From Acidobacteriota bacterium (GTDB taxonomy: Bacteria; Acidobacteriota; Terriglobia; Terriglobales; Acidobacteriaceae): a stretch of 52,763 nucleotides of DNA. Where the stretch lies: assembly GCA_025359885.1 (NCBI GenBank), contig JANYDG010000098.1, positions 1-52,763 on the forward strand, given 5' to 3'. Under the pieces are notes generated by a model. The model saw only the letters and a program-made list of their open reading frames with translations, did no database searches and was not told where the DNA came from. The position numbers and the translations under genes are program-made. The first letter of the stretch is position 1; each line of letters starts with the position of its first letter. This document shows, piece by piece, positions 34,271-43,492 of this stretch.

Positions 34271-36691
34271 TCAGTTGCCCCCTCCACTAGCATTCTTGTG
34301 ACATGCATAGCAGTTCACGCTGTTGTAAACGTAGCCTGTGACTCCACTGTGCTTGTTGTCCATATCACTTTTCCCGTGGCAATTGGTGCAGGTAAAGACA
34401 GCATAGTTAGAGGAGTTGGTATGGCATGTTGTGCAGACTCCGTTGGCACCGCCGTGCTTTGTGTTGAACCAGGTGTGGTTGAAGGTTGCGCCCATCCAGG
34501 TAGCTGTTGTGTGACAGGTGATGCATGTAGTTGGAAAGCCTGCAGCGATGTGATTGGGATTGGTCGTCCCGGTGTATTGCACCTTGTGACATGCATAACA
34601 GTCTGTTGGTGTGCCCATGTATACATTGTTGATGTGGCACTTCGCGCATAGGACTGAAGTGTGCGCGCCGGTAAGCGGGAAAGGTGTTTTGTTGTGATCG
34701 AAGACGGCACCAGCCCATGTAGCTGTGGTGTGGCAGATCGCGCAGGTTGTCGGGAATCCGGCGCTGATGTGGTTTGGATTGGATGTTGAGGTGTATTTGT
34801 CCTTGTGACATGCGTAGCAATCTGTAGGCACGGTGGTGTAGTTACCATTGATGTGGCATTGCGCGCAGAGGACCGTCTTGTGTGCACCGGTTAGTGGGAA
34901 GACGGTCTTTGAATGATCAAACGATGATGGAATCCAGGCGGCCGTTGAGTGGCAGAATGAGCAATCGGTCGGGAAGCCAGCCTTGACGTGATTGGGAGCG
35001 GTAGTTGCCGCAAAGTTCTGCTTGTGGCAGGAGTAACAATCTGATGGTGTGCCGGCATACTTGCCGTTGATATGACACTGCAGGCAAGTTACCTTGGCAT
35101 GAGCACCGCTCAATGGATAGTGGGCGAAGACAGCATGATCAAAGGATGCGTTGAACCAGTCGACGGTGGTGTGACATGTGGCGCAGGTATGAGGCAGGCC
35201 TAGTGTGAGATGGCTGGGATTGGTGGCAGCGACAAAGGCGGGTTGATGGCAGCCATAGCAATCGGTGGGGAGCGAGGTGTAGTTAGCATTCACGTGACAC
35301 TTTGAGCAGAGTACGGTCTGATGAGCACCGGTAAGTGGAAACGCTCCGACAGCGTGATTGAAGGAGGACGGCATCCATGCGGCCGTGGTATGGCAAAGGG
35401 TGCATGTAGCTGGGAAGCCTGCGGCGACGTGATTCGGATTTGCAGCACCAGTGAACTTTGTCATGTGACATGAGTAGCAATCGGTTGGTGTGCCCTTGTA
35501 GATATTGTTCACGTGGCATTTGGCGCACTGCACAGTGGTGTGCGCGCCGGTGAGCGGGAAGGCAGTCTTTGCATGGTTGAATGACGAAGGTATCCACGCT
35601 GATGTGGTATGGCAGAAGGAACAGTCAGTTGGAAAGCCAGCAGCTATGTGATTGGGTTTTGTTGTCCCGGTGAAGTTGTCCTTGTGACAGGAGTAGCAAT
35701 CCGTTGGTGTGCCCGCATATTTGGCACCGATGTGGCATTGAGCGCACGCCACTGTTGCATGAAAGCCCGTGAGCGGGAAATGACCATACGTGTTGTGGTC
35801 GAACTTAGCATTGAGCCAGTTGACGGTGGTGTGGCAGGTCCCGCAGTCATGGGGCAGGCCGAGTTGTGTGTGATTGGGGTTCAGCGTTTTCTGGAAGGTA
35901 TCCTTGTGGCAGGCGTAGCAGTCGGCGGGTGTGCCTTTGTATTTGTTGTTGATATGGCATGACGCGCAATCCAATGTTGCGTGCATTCCGGTGAGCGCGA
36001 AGCCGGTGAATTTCAGGTGATCAAACCTGGCACCGAGGAAGCTATCCATGGAGTGACATGACTCGCAGGTGGTAGGAAAGGCCATGGACACATGATCGAA
36101 GTTAGGCGTGCGAAAGTCAGCTGCATGGCAACTGTAGCAATTGGTTGAAAGGCCTTTGTATTGTCCGGTCGCCGCGCCTTTGTGGCATCCTTCGCAATCG
36201 ACGAGTGCATGCGCGCCTACGAGCGGAAAGCGATTCTGATGATTGCGAATGACGTCGAGCGAGACCTGCCAGCCTTTGACTGAATGGCAGCTCTCGCAGT
36301 TAGCTCCGAATTTGCGGCGATGAATGTCTGCATGGCAATCAGAGCAATGAGTGCTTGTATTTGTGAAGACAAGTTTGGTGTGACACTGTGCGCAGCCGAC
36401 TGTCTGATGCATGCCGCGAAGGGGATAGCGTGTGTGGTCGTGGTTGAATTCAGGGATGGCGCGAACTGGCTTCCAACTGGTGTAGGTATGGCAGTTCTGG
36501 CAGGGGATGGCAAGGGGGCCGTGGGGGTTGGTGACCCTGGCGTGTGGTTTCGTTGCTGGGTGTTGAGTTGCCTGGGCGGAAGTTTGTGCGGAGATTTGGG
36601 CGGCTATCTGGGCAGGCTGCTGCGCTGCGATCAGCGCCACCATTGCCAGCAGCAAAAATCCACCAACGATGAACCTGCGTGCACGGCCCAT
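34271..36691 (-). CDS. 31-haem c-type cytochrome built of tandem tri-haem modules
   Basis: An 806-residue secreted protein with 31 CXXCH motifs. After the signal peptide (hydrophobic core FIVGGFLLLAMVALIAAQ) and one lone CQNCH come nine modules of about 73 residues, each opening with a form of FPLTGAHxxVxC and carrying three CXXCH. A divergent last triplet completes the count. Each module also has three conserved non-motif His (in GAH, PNH and F[ND]H), enough for bis-His ligation of its three haems. Size and haem number per module match cytochrome c7, and polymers of c7 units are known from Geobacter (for example the 12-haem GSU1996); this one is larger. Modules 3-5 and 6-8 resemble each other as blocks. 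ATG 36691 has GGAG six bases upstream. Confidence 0.9.
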   Translation of the reverse strand: MGRARRFIVGGFLLLAMVALIAAQQPAQIAAQISAQTSAQATQHPATKPHARVTNPHGPLAIPCQNCHTYTSWKPVRAIPEFNHDHTRYPLRGMHQTVGCAQCHTKLVFTNTSTHCSDCHADIHRRKFGANCESCHSVKGWQVSLDVIRNHQNRFPLVGAHALVDCEGCHKGAATGQYKGLSTNCYSCHAADFRTPNFDHVSMAFPTTCESCHSMDSFLGARFDHLKFTGFALTGMHATLDCASCHINNKYKGTPADCYACHKDTFQKTLNPNHTQLGLPHDCGTCHTTVNWLNAKFDHNTYGHFPLTGFHATVACAQCHIGAKYAGTPTDCYSCHKDNFTGTTKPNHIAAGFPTDCSFCHTTSAWIPSSFNHAKTAFPLTGAHTTVQCAKCHVNNIYKGTPTDCYSCHMTKFTGAANPNHVAAGFPATCTLCHTTAAWMPSSFNHAVGAFPLTGAHQTVLCSKCHVNANYTSLPTDCYGCHQPAFVAATNPSHLTLGLPHTCATCHTTVDWFNASFDHAVFAHYPLSGAHAKVTCLQCHINGKYAGTPSDCYSCHKQNFAATTAPNHVKAGFPTDCSFCHSTAAWIPSSFDHSKTVFPLTGAHKTVLCAQCHINGNYTTVPTDCYACHKDKYTSTSNPNHISAGFPTTCAICHTTATWAGAVFDHNKTPFPLTGAHTSVLCAKCHINNVYMGTPTDCYACHKVQYTGTTNPNHIAAGFPTTCITCHTTATWMGATFNHTWFNTKHGGANGVCTTCHTNSSNYAVFTCTNCHGKSDMDNKHSGVTGYVYNSVNCYACHKNASGGGN

Positions 36692-36844
36692 AAGTGTCTC
36701 CATCCAATACAAAGTAGTATCCCTGGCGGCATTGATGTCGCCATGAGTAGTTCAGGCAATAGTTATCTGCGGCCCCATACCGGAGTTATCGGCGGGGCAT
36801 GAAAAAGTGAAATGTGTAACGATGCCTTTGAGCCTATAGCGGAC

Positions 36845-39250
36845 TCAAGTGAACTGTGCACTCGTTGTGTATAAGGCGAAACGTTGTAGCTGACCGGAGG
36901 CATTCGTGCGCAGCGTGCGAATTGGCTGACTTGCCGATGACTCGATTGAGCCGGCTCTCCCGCAGGGAGCCGCAATTCCGGTAGCGATGTTTCTTGTGGG
37001 CAATGAAATAGATACAAGCAACTTCGTGGGTATGGACGAAGGCAAATAACTTTGGTGAGCGAATCTATCCAGGTGATTGGTTGCAGTTGGACTGACGGGT
37101 TCGGCAACGACGTGATACCACAACTTTGGGAGTGCAAGGAACGATTGTTTCCCTGATATGGGCATGTTGCCGCCGTGGCAATCTGCGCAAGCTGTGGGGG
37201 TTGGCTTGTAGAGCAGGATCATCGCATCGTCCACGGGTTTCTTGTTGGTGTGGCATGCGGAGCAGCGAACGTCCTGATGGCCACCTTTGAGCGAGAAGGC
37301 TGTTTTTTCGTGATCGAACAGCGACGGCCGCCATTTGTTGCTGTTGTGGCAGGAAGCGCAGTTTGGTTCGCGCTCCTTGAACTGACCTCCATGCGGGCTC
37401 TGGTGGCAAGCCACACATTTTGTTGAGGCCCGCGCAAATTGAACATGCATCATGTTTTGTTCAAGGTTGGGGGGCCTATGGCAATCCGCGCAGGCTACGG
37501 CGCGGTGCGACCCCTCAAGTGGGAAGTGAGTGCTCCCGTGATCAAAACGCGAGAGGTCCTTCCAATCCTTGTTAGAGTGGCAAGCTTCGCAGCCGAGTGG
37601 ATTGCCCGTCGTGGAGAGCACAGACATGCGTGCTGCGAATTGGCCATGATGAATATCTTCGTGGCAGGTGGTGCAGTTCAGGTTGGCAAAATGAAAGACG
37701 GCGGAAGTTGAGCCGGGTAGCGGCTTGTGGCAGTCGATGCAGGCCACAGCGAGGTGTCCGCCGGTGAGCGGGAAGCGGGTCTGCTGGTGTTGGGCGAGAG
37801 TCATGTTCTGTTTTTTGAAAGTAAGGCCTGAATGGCAGTTCTGACATTGGTTTCGCCAAGGGTCCCCGGCGAACTGACCTTTGTGTGGGTCCTGATGGCA
37901 ATCAATGCAAAGGGCAAACTTGATTTTGAATTGGGTTTGTGCCCTGGCAGGGGTGTGGCACTGGGCGCATTTGACCTGGGTGTGGGGTGCGGCGAGGGGG
38001 AAGCCCGTCGTGGCATGGTCGGCAGCGGCAAAGGTTGAGGGCTTGAATCCGCCGATGGTGTGGCAGCTCTCGCATTTACCGCCGTCGACGCGTTTGGCGA
38101 ACTGGCCGCTATGTGGGTCTGGTTTGTGACAGTCTGCGCATTGGCTATGCGGAATGGGCGTTTTGAAGTCTGCGCTCTTGTGACAGGTCAGGCAGGCGAC
38201 CTCCAGATGTTTTCCGGCCAGAGGGTAGGAAGTTTTCGAGTGGTCAAAGGCGGAGGCGAAGGAGGATTTCTTCCAGGTGAGGGTTGTGTGGCAGCTTTCG
38301 CAGCCCTGCTTGAACGCGCCCCTGTGCGGGTCGGTGTGACATGCTGCGCAGGTGGCGAATTGGATTCCGGCAAACCGCGGCTGCCCGTCTGAGCCGGGTG
38401 TGTGGCATTTTTCGCAGGCTACTTTCTGGTGCATACCGGTCAGCGCAAAATGGGTTTTGGAGTGGTCAAATCCGTGCGCGTCGACTTTTGCGTCTTTCCA
38501 CCCGGCGGTGGAGTGGCACTGGGCGCAATTGGTGCCAAATCGCCCCTGGTGCTTGTCTTCATGGCAGCTCAGGCAGTTGGTTGCCATGCCCAGCCAGGTT
38601 TTGTTGAGATCGACCTGGGGCAACTGAGCACGGACGGCTGACGAAATATGCTGCGGCGCGTGGCATGACCTGCAGGTGACGGCGCTGTGCTTTCCGTCGA
38701 GGATGAATCCCGTCTTCGAATGATCGAAGCCCCCGGGGGTCGGGTTCCAGTGGAGCAGGGAGAAATTGGCCCCATTGTGGTCAGAGTGGCATTTGACGCA
38801 GGCCGCGCTGGGGGGGCCTTCCTGGGGAAAAGTAGCGTGGAGTCCCTTGTGCAGCTTGAGTTCAGCGGCAATTGGCTGGTGGCAATCCAGACAATGAAAT
38901 GTCGGCGACGAGGTCGAGACAGAGTGGCATTGAGTGCAGTTCGCTGCGCCATTGAGGTTTTGGTGCGCCTGCGAGAGCGGGCCGGGAGAGATCTGTGCTT
39001 CGGCCGAACTCAACAAAAACAGCGCAAAAGCAGCAACGAAAACCGATCCTAACCAGGAAGATCGAGACTTCCAGCGGAACAAGGATGAACTCAGCAGGGC
39101 TGGACGGCGTGAGTTCGTCGGCGTTAAGCCTTCGCGTTGAAGCTGTACCCGAATCGTCACTGCCTCGTCGTCTGTCTGTTCATCCCAAATCGGCGCGAAA
39201 CTGCGGCAAGCTGTTTCGGCGCATCGATTTTGGATGAACGCCATTCCCAT
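36845..39250 (-). CDS. 23-haem c-type cytochrome
   Basis: A protein of about 800 residues with 23 CXXCH motifs. Most of the chain repeats a pattern of FDHSKTxFxLxGKH, CxxCH, CxxCH-x-DPHxGxF, CxxCH, again roughly three haems and three spare His per unit. The spacing is looser than in the 31-haem neighbour. A Sec signal (VFVAAFALFLLSSAEAQ) sits about 85 residues inside the open frame, so the true start is uncertain; ATG 39250 is given, but a GTG at 39160 or 39148 or a TTG at 39082 would leave a normal-length signal peptide. The last 110 residues after CADCHGGNMP have no haem motif and an odd, Ser/Thr/Arg-rich composition, possibly from an old frameshift. It is the first gene of the operon. Confidence 0.85.
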   Translation of the reverse strand: MGMAFIQNRCAETACRSFAPIWDEQTDDEAVTIRVQLQREGLTPTNSRRPALLSSSLFRWKSRSSWLGSVFVAAFALFLLSSAEAQISPGPLSQAHQNLNGAANCTQCHSVSTSSPTFHCLDCHQPIAAELKLHKGLHATFPQEGPPSAACVKCHSDHNGANFSLLHWNPTPGGFDHSKTGFILDGKHSAVTCRSCHAPQHISSAVRAQLPQVDLNKTWLGMATNCLSCHEDKHQGRFGTNCAQCHSTAGWKDAKVDAHGFDHSKTHFALTGMHQKVACEKCHTPGSDGQPRFAGIQFATCAACHTDPHRGAFKQGCESCHTTLTWKKSSFASAFDHSKTSYPLAGKHLEVACLTCHKSADFKTPIPHSQCADCHKPDPHSGQFAKRVDGGKCESCHTIGGFKPSTFAAADHATTGFPLAAPHTQVKCAQCHTPARAQTQFKIKFALCIDCHQDPHKGQFAGDPWRNQCQNCHSGLTFKKQNMTLAQHQQTRFPLTGGHLAVACIDCHKPLPGSTSAVFHFANLNCTTCHEDIHHGQFAARMSVLSTTGNPLGCEACHSNKDWKDLSRFDHGSTHFPLEGSHRAVACADCHRPPNLEQNMMHVQFARASTKCVACHQSPHGGQFKEREPNCASCHNSNKWRPSLFDHEKTAFSLKGGHQDVRCSACHTNKKPVDDAMILLYKPTPTACADCHGGNMPISGKQSFLALPKLWYHVVAEPVSPTATNHLDRFAHQSYLPSSIPTKLLVSISLPTRNIATGIAAPCGRAGSIESSASQPIRTLRTNASGQLQRFALYTTSAQFT

Positions 39251-39404
39251 ATGGATACGAGGGCTCGGAAAGGGCGGCGAAATATAGCAGTTAGCGAATA
39301 AAGGCAATGGAGAACGGAAACGCCCTGACGACGACTACCTGGCCGACGAAGCAAAATGAGCGTTGGCCGGACCGGTGCGCTGGAGCAGGGAGAGGGCAAT
39401 CATT

Positions 39405-39443
39405 GCAAAGAAAAATCGCAGGAGGCGAAAACCACCTGCGATT
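39405..39443 (-). terminator. intrinsic terminator of the FAH-family gene
   Basis: On the minus strand, AATCGCAGG and CCTGCGATT form a perfect 9-bp stem around a 12-base loop, followed at once by TTTTTCTTT. It starts 22 bases after the stop of the hydrolase gene and separates it from the multihaem operon. Confidence 0.85.
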
Positions 39444-39464
39444 CATGCTCGGGCGACCATCGCC

Positions 39465-40310
39465 TCAGGGGCAGGGAACTGTGGTTTGCTGTTGGATTCC
39501 GAGGCCGTCAATGCCGAGGCGCATAACGTTGCCGGGGCGCAAATAGATCGGCGGCTTTTGGCCGAGGCCGACGCCGGGCGGCGTGCCTGTTGAGATGATG
39601 TCGCCTGGTTGCAGGCTCATGTAGCGGCTCAGGTAGCTGACCAGGTGGGCCACGCCAAAGACCATGGTTGCTGTGGTTCCGCTCTGGTAGCGGTGCCCGT
39701 CTACCTCAAGCCACATTCGCAGATTTTGTGGATCGGGGACTTCGTCAGCCGTCACCAGCCAGGGGCCGATGGGTCCAAACGTGTCGGCGCTTTTGCCCTT
39801 GACCCACTGCCCGGTTCCTTCGAGCTGAAAGGCCCGTTCGGAGAGGTCATTGACGACACAATATCCAGCCACGTAGCTCAAAGCGTCTTCGATGGGGACG
39901 TACTTCGCTTCCTTGCCAATGACCACACCAAGCTCCACCTCCCAGTCGGTTTTCAGCGCGCCACGGGGAATGATCACATCGTCGTCTGGTCCGCAGATCG
40001 CCGAAGTGGCTTTCATGAAGACGACTGGCTCGGCTGGTACGGCCATGCCAGACTCTGCCGCGTGGTCAGAGTAGTTGAGGCCAATGCAGATGAATTTGCC
40101 GACACCTCCGACGCAGGGCCCGATTCGCGGCGTACCCGGAACGAGGGGCAGTGAGACCGGGTCGATCTGGCGCAGGTTTTCGAGGGATTCAGCTTCGAGC
40201 GCGGTGCCCGTAAGGTCGTTCAGAATGCCTGAGAGATCGCGCAGCATTCCGGCTGCATCGAGCAGGCCCGGGCGCTCGCAACCAGGTTTTCCATAGCGAA
40301 GTAGTTTCAT
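39465..40310 (-). CDS. fumarylacetoacetate-hydrolase-family protein (acylpyruvate / diketo-deoxy-sugar-acid hydrolase-like)
   Basis: A 281-residue protein of the FAH superfamily. The N-terminal half holds GKFICIGLNYSDHAAESG. The metal-binding Glu/Asp set follows in DWEVELGVVIGKEAKYV, and GYCVVNDLSERAFQ, KSADTFGPIGPWLVT and GDIISTGTPPGVGLGQKPP are the conserved blocks. This last form is usual in hydrolases of 2,4-diketo-3-deoxy sugar acids, which give pyruvate and lactate or glycolate in non-phosphorylating L-rhamnose/L-fucose pathways. The neighbouring lactate/glycolate dehydrogenase and XylB-like SDR support that reading. ATG 40310 has AGGGA six bases upstream; the frame before it is not needed. 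A terminator follows. Confidence 0.85.
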   Translation of the reverse strand: MKLLRYGKPGCERPGLLDAAGMLRDLSGILNDLTGTALEAESLENLRQIDPVSLPLVPGTPRIGPCVGGVGKFICIGLNYSDHAAESGMAVPAEPVVFMKATSAICGPDDDVIIPRGALKTDWEVELGVVIGKEAKYVPIEDALSYVAGYCVVNDLSERAFQLEGTGQWVKGKSADTFGPIGPWLVTADEVPDPQNLRMWLEVDGHRYQSGTTATMVFGVAHLVSYLSRYMSLQPGDIISTGTPPGVGLGQKPPIYLRPGNVMRLGIDGLGIQQQTTVPCP

Positions 40311-40385
40311 TCGTTTCCCTTTCAATCGGTTCAAATATCAGATTTTGATGGTGTTAACTCGTTGGATTCAACGGCGGCTGCGGCG

Positions 40386-43349
40386 TCATCGCTCCTCCGC
40401 TTTCGAATTGCACCGACCGGCCAGCACTTCGGCGAGATGCACGGCGCGGCGGGGCGTGTTCTGAGCGATCTGCTCGCGGCAACTAAATCCATTACTCACT
40501 AAAATCGTGTCCTGCTGCGAAGCTCTCACTGCGGGCAGCAGCACCCGTTCGCCAATCGCCTGCGAAACCTCGTACTTGTCCTTTTCAAAGCCAAAGGGAC
40601 CCGCCATGCCGCAGCACCCGGAGTCGAGCATTTTCACATCGGCCCCGGTTGATCGCAGCAGCGCCAACTCATCTTTCATCGTAAACATTGATTTCTGGTG
40701 GCAATGGCCGTGGAGCAGGATGCGTCTGCCGCCGAGGTCAGGAGCTTTCCAGCTTCCGGCATTCTGGGCGACCATTTCGCTGAACAGCATGGTTTGGCCG
40801 GCGAGTCGGATGGCCCGCTCATTCTGCGGGAAAAAGTTCAGAAGCTCATCGCGAAAGACGCTGGCGCAGCTCGGTTCCAGCATCACCACCGGAATGCCCG
40901 CATCGATTTGCGGGGCCAGCCGCTCCAGAATTCGCACCAGGTAGGCGCGTGCCTGATCCAGGAAGCCAAAGTCGTAGAGAGGCCGTCCACAGCAGATATG
41001 CCCCTGAGGTACCTGCACTGAATGCCCGGCTTGCGTCAGCACCGCTGCCGCCGCCGTCAGCGCCTCGGGGTGGAAGTAGTTGTTCCACGTATCCGGCCAG
41101 AGCAGCACGGGTTTGGCTCCAGCTTGGTCGCCGCGAAAGCCACTGCGGAAACTCTTCGCGGCAAACTGCGGCAGCTCCCGCTGGGGAGCAATGCCGAGCA
41201 GGGATTTTGCCAGGGCATTGATGCCCGGCAGCTTCATTGGCAGATTTGCCAGCCACGGGGCCACTGAAGCCATGCTGGCCCAACGGTCCATAGAGCCAAA
41301 GGCATAGTGCTGCAAGGGATGCAGGCGCCCCTCGTAGTAGTGGGCGAGAAACTCCGATTTCCACGTGGCAATATCCACGTTGACCGGGCACTCGGTCTTG
41401 CATGCCTTGCAGGCCAGGCATAAGTCAAGAGCTTCCTTGACTTGCTTGTTGCGCCAGCCGCCTGTGAGCACTTTGCCTTCCAGCATCTCCCACAGCAGGT
41501 GAGCGCGGCCGCGGGTGGAGTGCTTCTCCTCCCGCGTGGCCATATAGCTGGGGCACATGGTGCCGTGGTCAACTTTGCGGCAGGCGCCGACGCCGACGCA
41601 GCGCTCCGTCGCTTCGCTGAAGGAGCCGCCGTCGTTGGGATAGGTGAACCACGTTTTTTCGCGTCGGGGCTCAAATCCGGCGCCAAAGCGCAGATTTTCA
41701 GCAGCCCCGTAGACTGCGACCGGGTCGATGAGCTTGCCGGGATTCATTCGGTTCAGCGGGTCCCACAGCGCCTTGAACTCAGCAAAAGCCCTCATCAGCT
41801 CAGGCCCGAACATCTTGGGCAGCAGCGCGGCGCGGGCCTGTCCATCCCCGTGTTCACCGGAGAATGAACCACCAAATTTGAGCACGATGTCAGCGGCCAG
41901 GTCGATGAATCGCTCAAATTTCGCAATCCCCTCAGCCGTCTTCATCTCAAAAGTGATGCGCAGATGCACGCAGCCCTGGCCGAAATGCCCATACATCGGC
42001 GTGCGGTAGCCAAACTCTTCGATGAGCTTGAAAAGCTCTCGAAGGTACGCGCCCAGATGCTCAGGTGGCACGGCGGAGTCTTCCCAGCCCTCCCATCCGC
42101 TCTTTTCGCCGGGGACAAACACGGTCGCGCCGAGTGCCGATTCACGCACCTTCCAGACGCGCGCGGCCTCTTCGGCTGAATAGCGGGCGATGAGGGGAAC
42201 TTGATCAAAGGAAGGCGTAGCAGCGACCAGGTCATTGACCATTTGCTCCACCGCCTGGTCAGAATCAGCTCCAAACTCGCAGAGCAGAAAGCCGCGGCCA
42301 TTCGGGAGCAGGCGGACGTCATCGGGTACCAGGTTCTTGCGCAGCATGAAGTCTACGAGCAGCCCGTCGAAGCCCTCCAGGCCAATCGGCTTGTGTTCGA
42401 GGACCGCCGGAACGTGGTCGGCCGCGATAAAGGCATCGGTAAAGCCGAGAGCGACCAGCCGTCGATGCTGCGGGCTTGGCTTCAACTCACAGTGCGCCTC
42501 AAGAATCGTGACGCAAGTGCCCTCGGTGCCTACCAGTGCTCGCGCTACATTGAATCCATTTTCCGGAAGCAGTTGGTCGAGATTGTAGCCGGAAACCCGC
42601 CGCGGAATGTCAGGGAACCGCTGGCGGACCAATTCAGAATAGGTATCGCGCAGCCGCCGCAGCCCGGCGTAAATCTCGCCCCGGCGGCCACCTCCGGCGA
42701 TGATCGCTTCCAACTCGTCCTCGGTCGTACGCCCGACGCGCATCCGGGTTCCGTCGTACAGCAGAATGTCCAGTGCCTCGATGTTATCGACGGTCTTGCC
42801 GCCCATCAGCGCGTGCACGCCGCAGGAATTGTTCCCGATCATGCCACCCAGCGTGCAGCGGCTGTGCGTTGCCGGGTCAGGCGCAAAAGTCAATTCGTGC
42901 CGCTCAGCCTCCTGGCGCAAGGCGTCCAGCACAATGCCGGGCTGCACCCGCGCCAGCCGCGCCGCAGGGTCCAGCGCGATGATCGAGCGCATGTATTTTG
43001 AAAAATCCAAAATCACAGCCACGTTGCAGCATTGGCCTGAGAGGCTTGTCCCGCCGCCGCGCGAGAGCACCGGCGCGCCGTGTTCGCGGCAGGCTGCGAT
43101 GGTCGCAACCACGTCGTCGATGTCGTGCGGAATCACCAGCCCTATCGGCACCTGGCGATAGTTTGAAGCATCTGCCGCGTAAAGCGCCCGCGAGGCATCG
43201 TCGAACCGCACCTCGCCTTTGACCGTTGCGCGCAGGCCGGTTTCCAGCTTTTGTATCGCCGCTGCGTTTTCCGCAAAGCCCTCATGGGGATGACGGGACC
43301 CGCGCTCAGAACTGTCGCTCAGAATTGGAAATGGAGAGCCTGCGCCCAT
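40386..43349 (-). CDS. FAD-linked D-lactate/glycolate dehydrogenase fused to a 4Fe-4S and CCG-domain module
   Basis: A 987-residue fusion. The N-terminal FAD-binding type 4 domain contains PVLSRGGGTSLSGQCCNVAV and GGMIGNNSCGVHALMGGKTVDN. The FAD-oxidase C-terminal domain follows. A ferredoxin-like part has a GVGACRKVDHGTMCPSYMA segment and CLACKACKTECPVN. Two CCG domains (CCGRPLYDFG and CCGMAGPFGFEKDKYE) close the chain. Such fusions oxidise D-lactate, glycolate or D-2-hydroxyglutarate and pass electrons to the quinone pool. ATG 43349 has GAAGG eight bases upstream; the 50 residues before it in the open frame are excluded. It is divergent from the SDR gene (143-bp gap) and co-directional with the FAH-family gene. 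Confidence 0.9.
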   Translation of the reverse strand: MGAGSPFPILSDSSERGSRHPHEGFAENAAAIQKLETGLRATVKGEVRFDDASRALYAADASNYRQVPIGLVIPHDIDDVVATIAACREHGAPVLSRGGGTSLSGQCCNVAVILDFSKYMRSIIALDPAARLARVQPGIVLDALRQEAERHELTFAPDPATHSRCTLGGMIGNNSCGVHALMGGKTVDNIEALDILLYDGTRMRVGRTTEDELEAIIAGGGRRGEIYAGLRRLRDTYSELVRQRFPDIPRRVSGYNLDQLLPENGFNVARALVGTEGTCVTILEAHCELKPSPQHRRLVALGFTDAFIAADHVPAVLEHKPIGLEGFDGLLVDFMLRKNLVPDDVRLLPNGRGFLLCEFGADSDQAVEQMVNDLVAATPSFDQVPLIARYSAEEAARVWKVRESALGATVFVPGEKSGWEGWEDSAVPPEHLGAYLRELFKLIEEFGYRTPMYGHFGQGCVHLRITFEMKTAEGIAKFERFIDLAADIVLKFGGSFSGEHGDGQARAALLPKMFGPELMRAFAEFKALWDPLNRMNPGKLIDPVAVYGAAENLRFGAGFEPRREKTWFTYPNDGGSFSEATERCVGVGACRKVDHGTMCPSYMATREEKHSTRGRAHLLWEMLEGKVLTGGWRNKQVKEALDLCLACKACKTECPVNVDIATWKSEFLAHYYEGRLHPLQHYAFGSMDRWASMASVAPWLANLPMKLPGINALAKSLLGIAPQRELPQFAAKSFRSGFRGDQAGAKPVLLWPDTWNNYFHPEALTAAAAVLTQAGHSVQVPQGHICCGRPLYDFGFLDQARAYLVRILERLAPQIDAGIPVVMLEPSCASVFRDELLNFFPQNERAIRLAGQTMLFSEMVAQNAGSWKAPDLGGRRILLHGHCHQKSMFTMKDELALLRSTGADVKMLDSGCCGMAGPFGFEKDKYEVSQAIGERVLLPAVRASQQDTILVSNGFSCREQIAQNTPRRAVHLAEVLAGRCNSKAEER

Positions 43350-43492
43350 CGATTTGCCTTCAATTTCTAATGCCAGAGAGAATTGATTTCCTCTGTGGAA
43401 GTATAGGCGGGCAATGCGATGGTTGTATGCTGATTGCGGTGCAGACGGCATGTCCGCGCACCGCATGTTGAACTCCCTAGAGGAAGCACGCC

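Noticed and set aside
41355..41375. Second parS-like site (TTTCCACGTGGCAA)
   Set aside because: Only the core matches; the outer bases break the palindrome.
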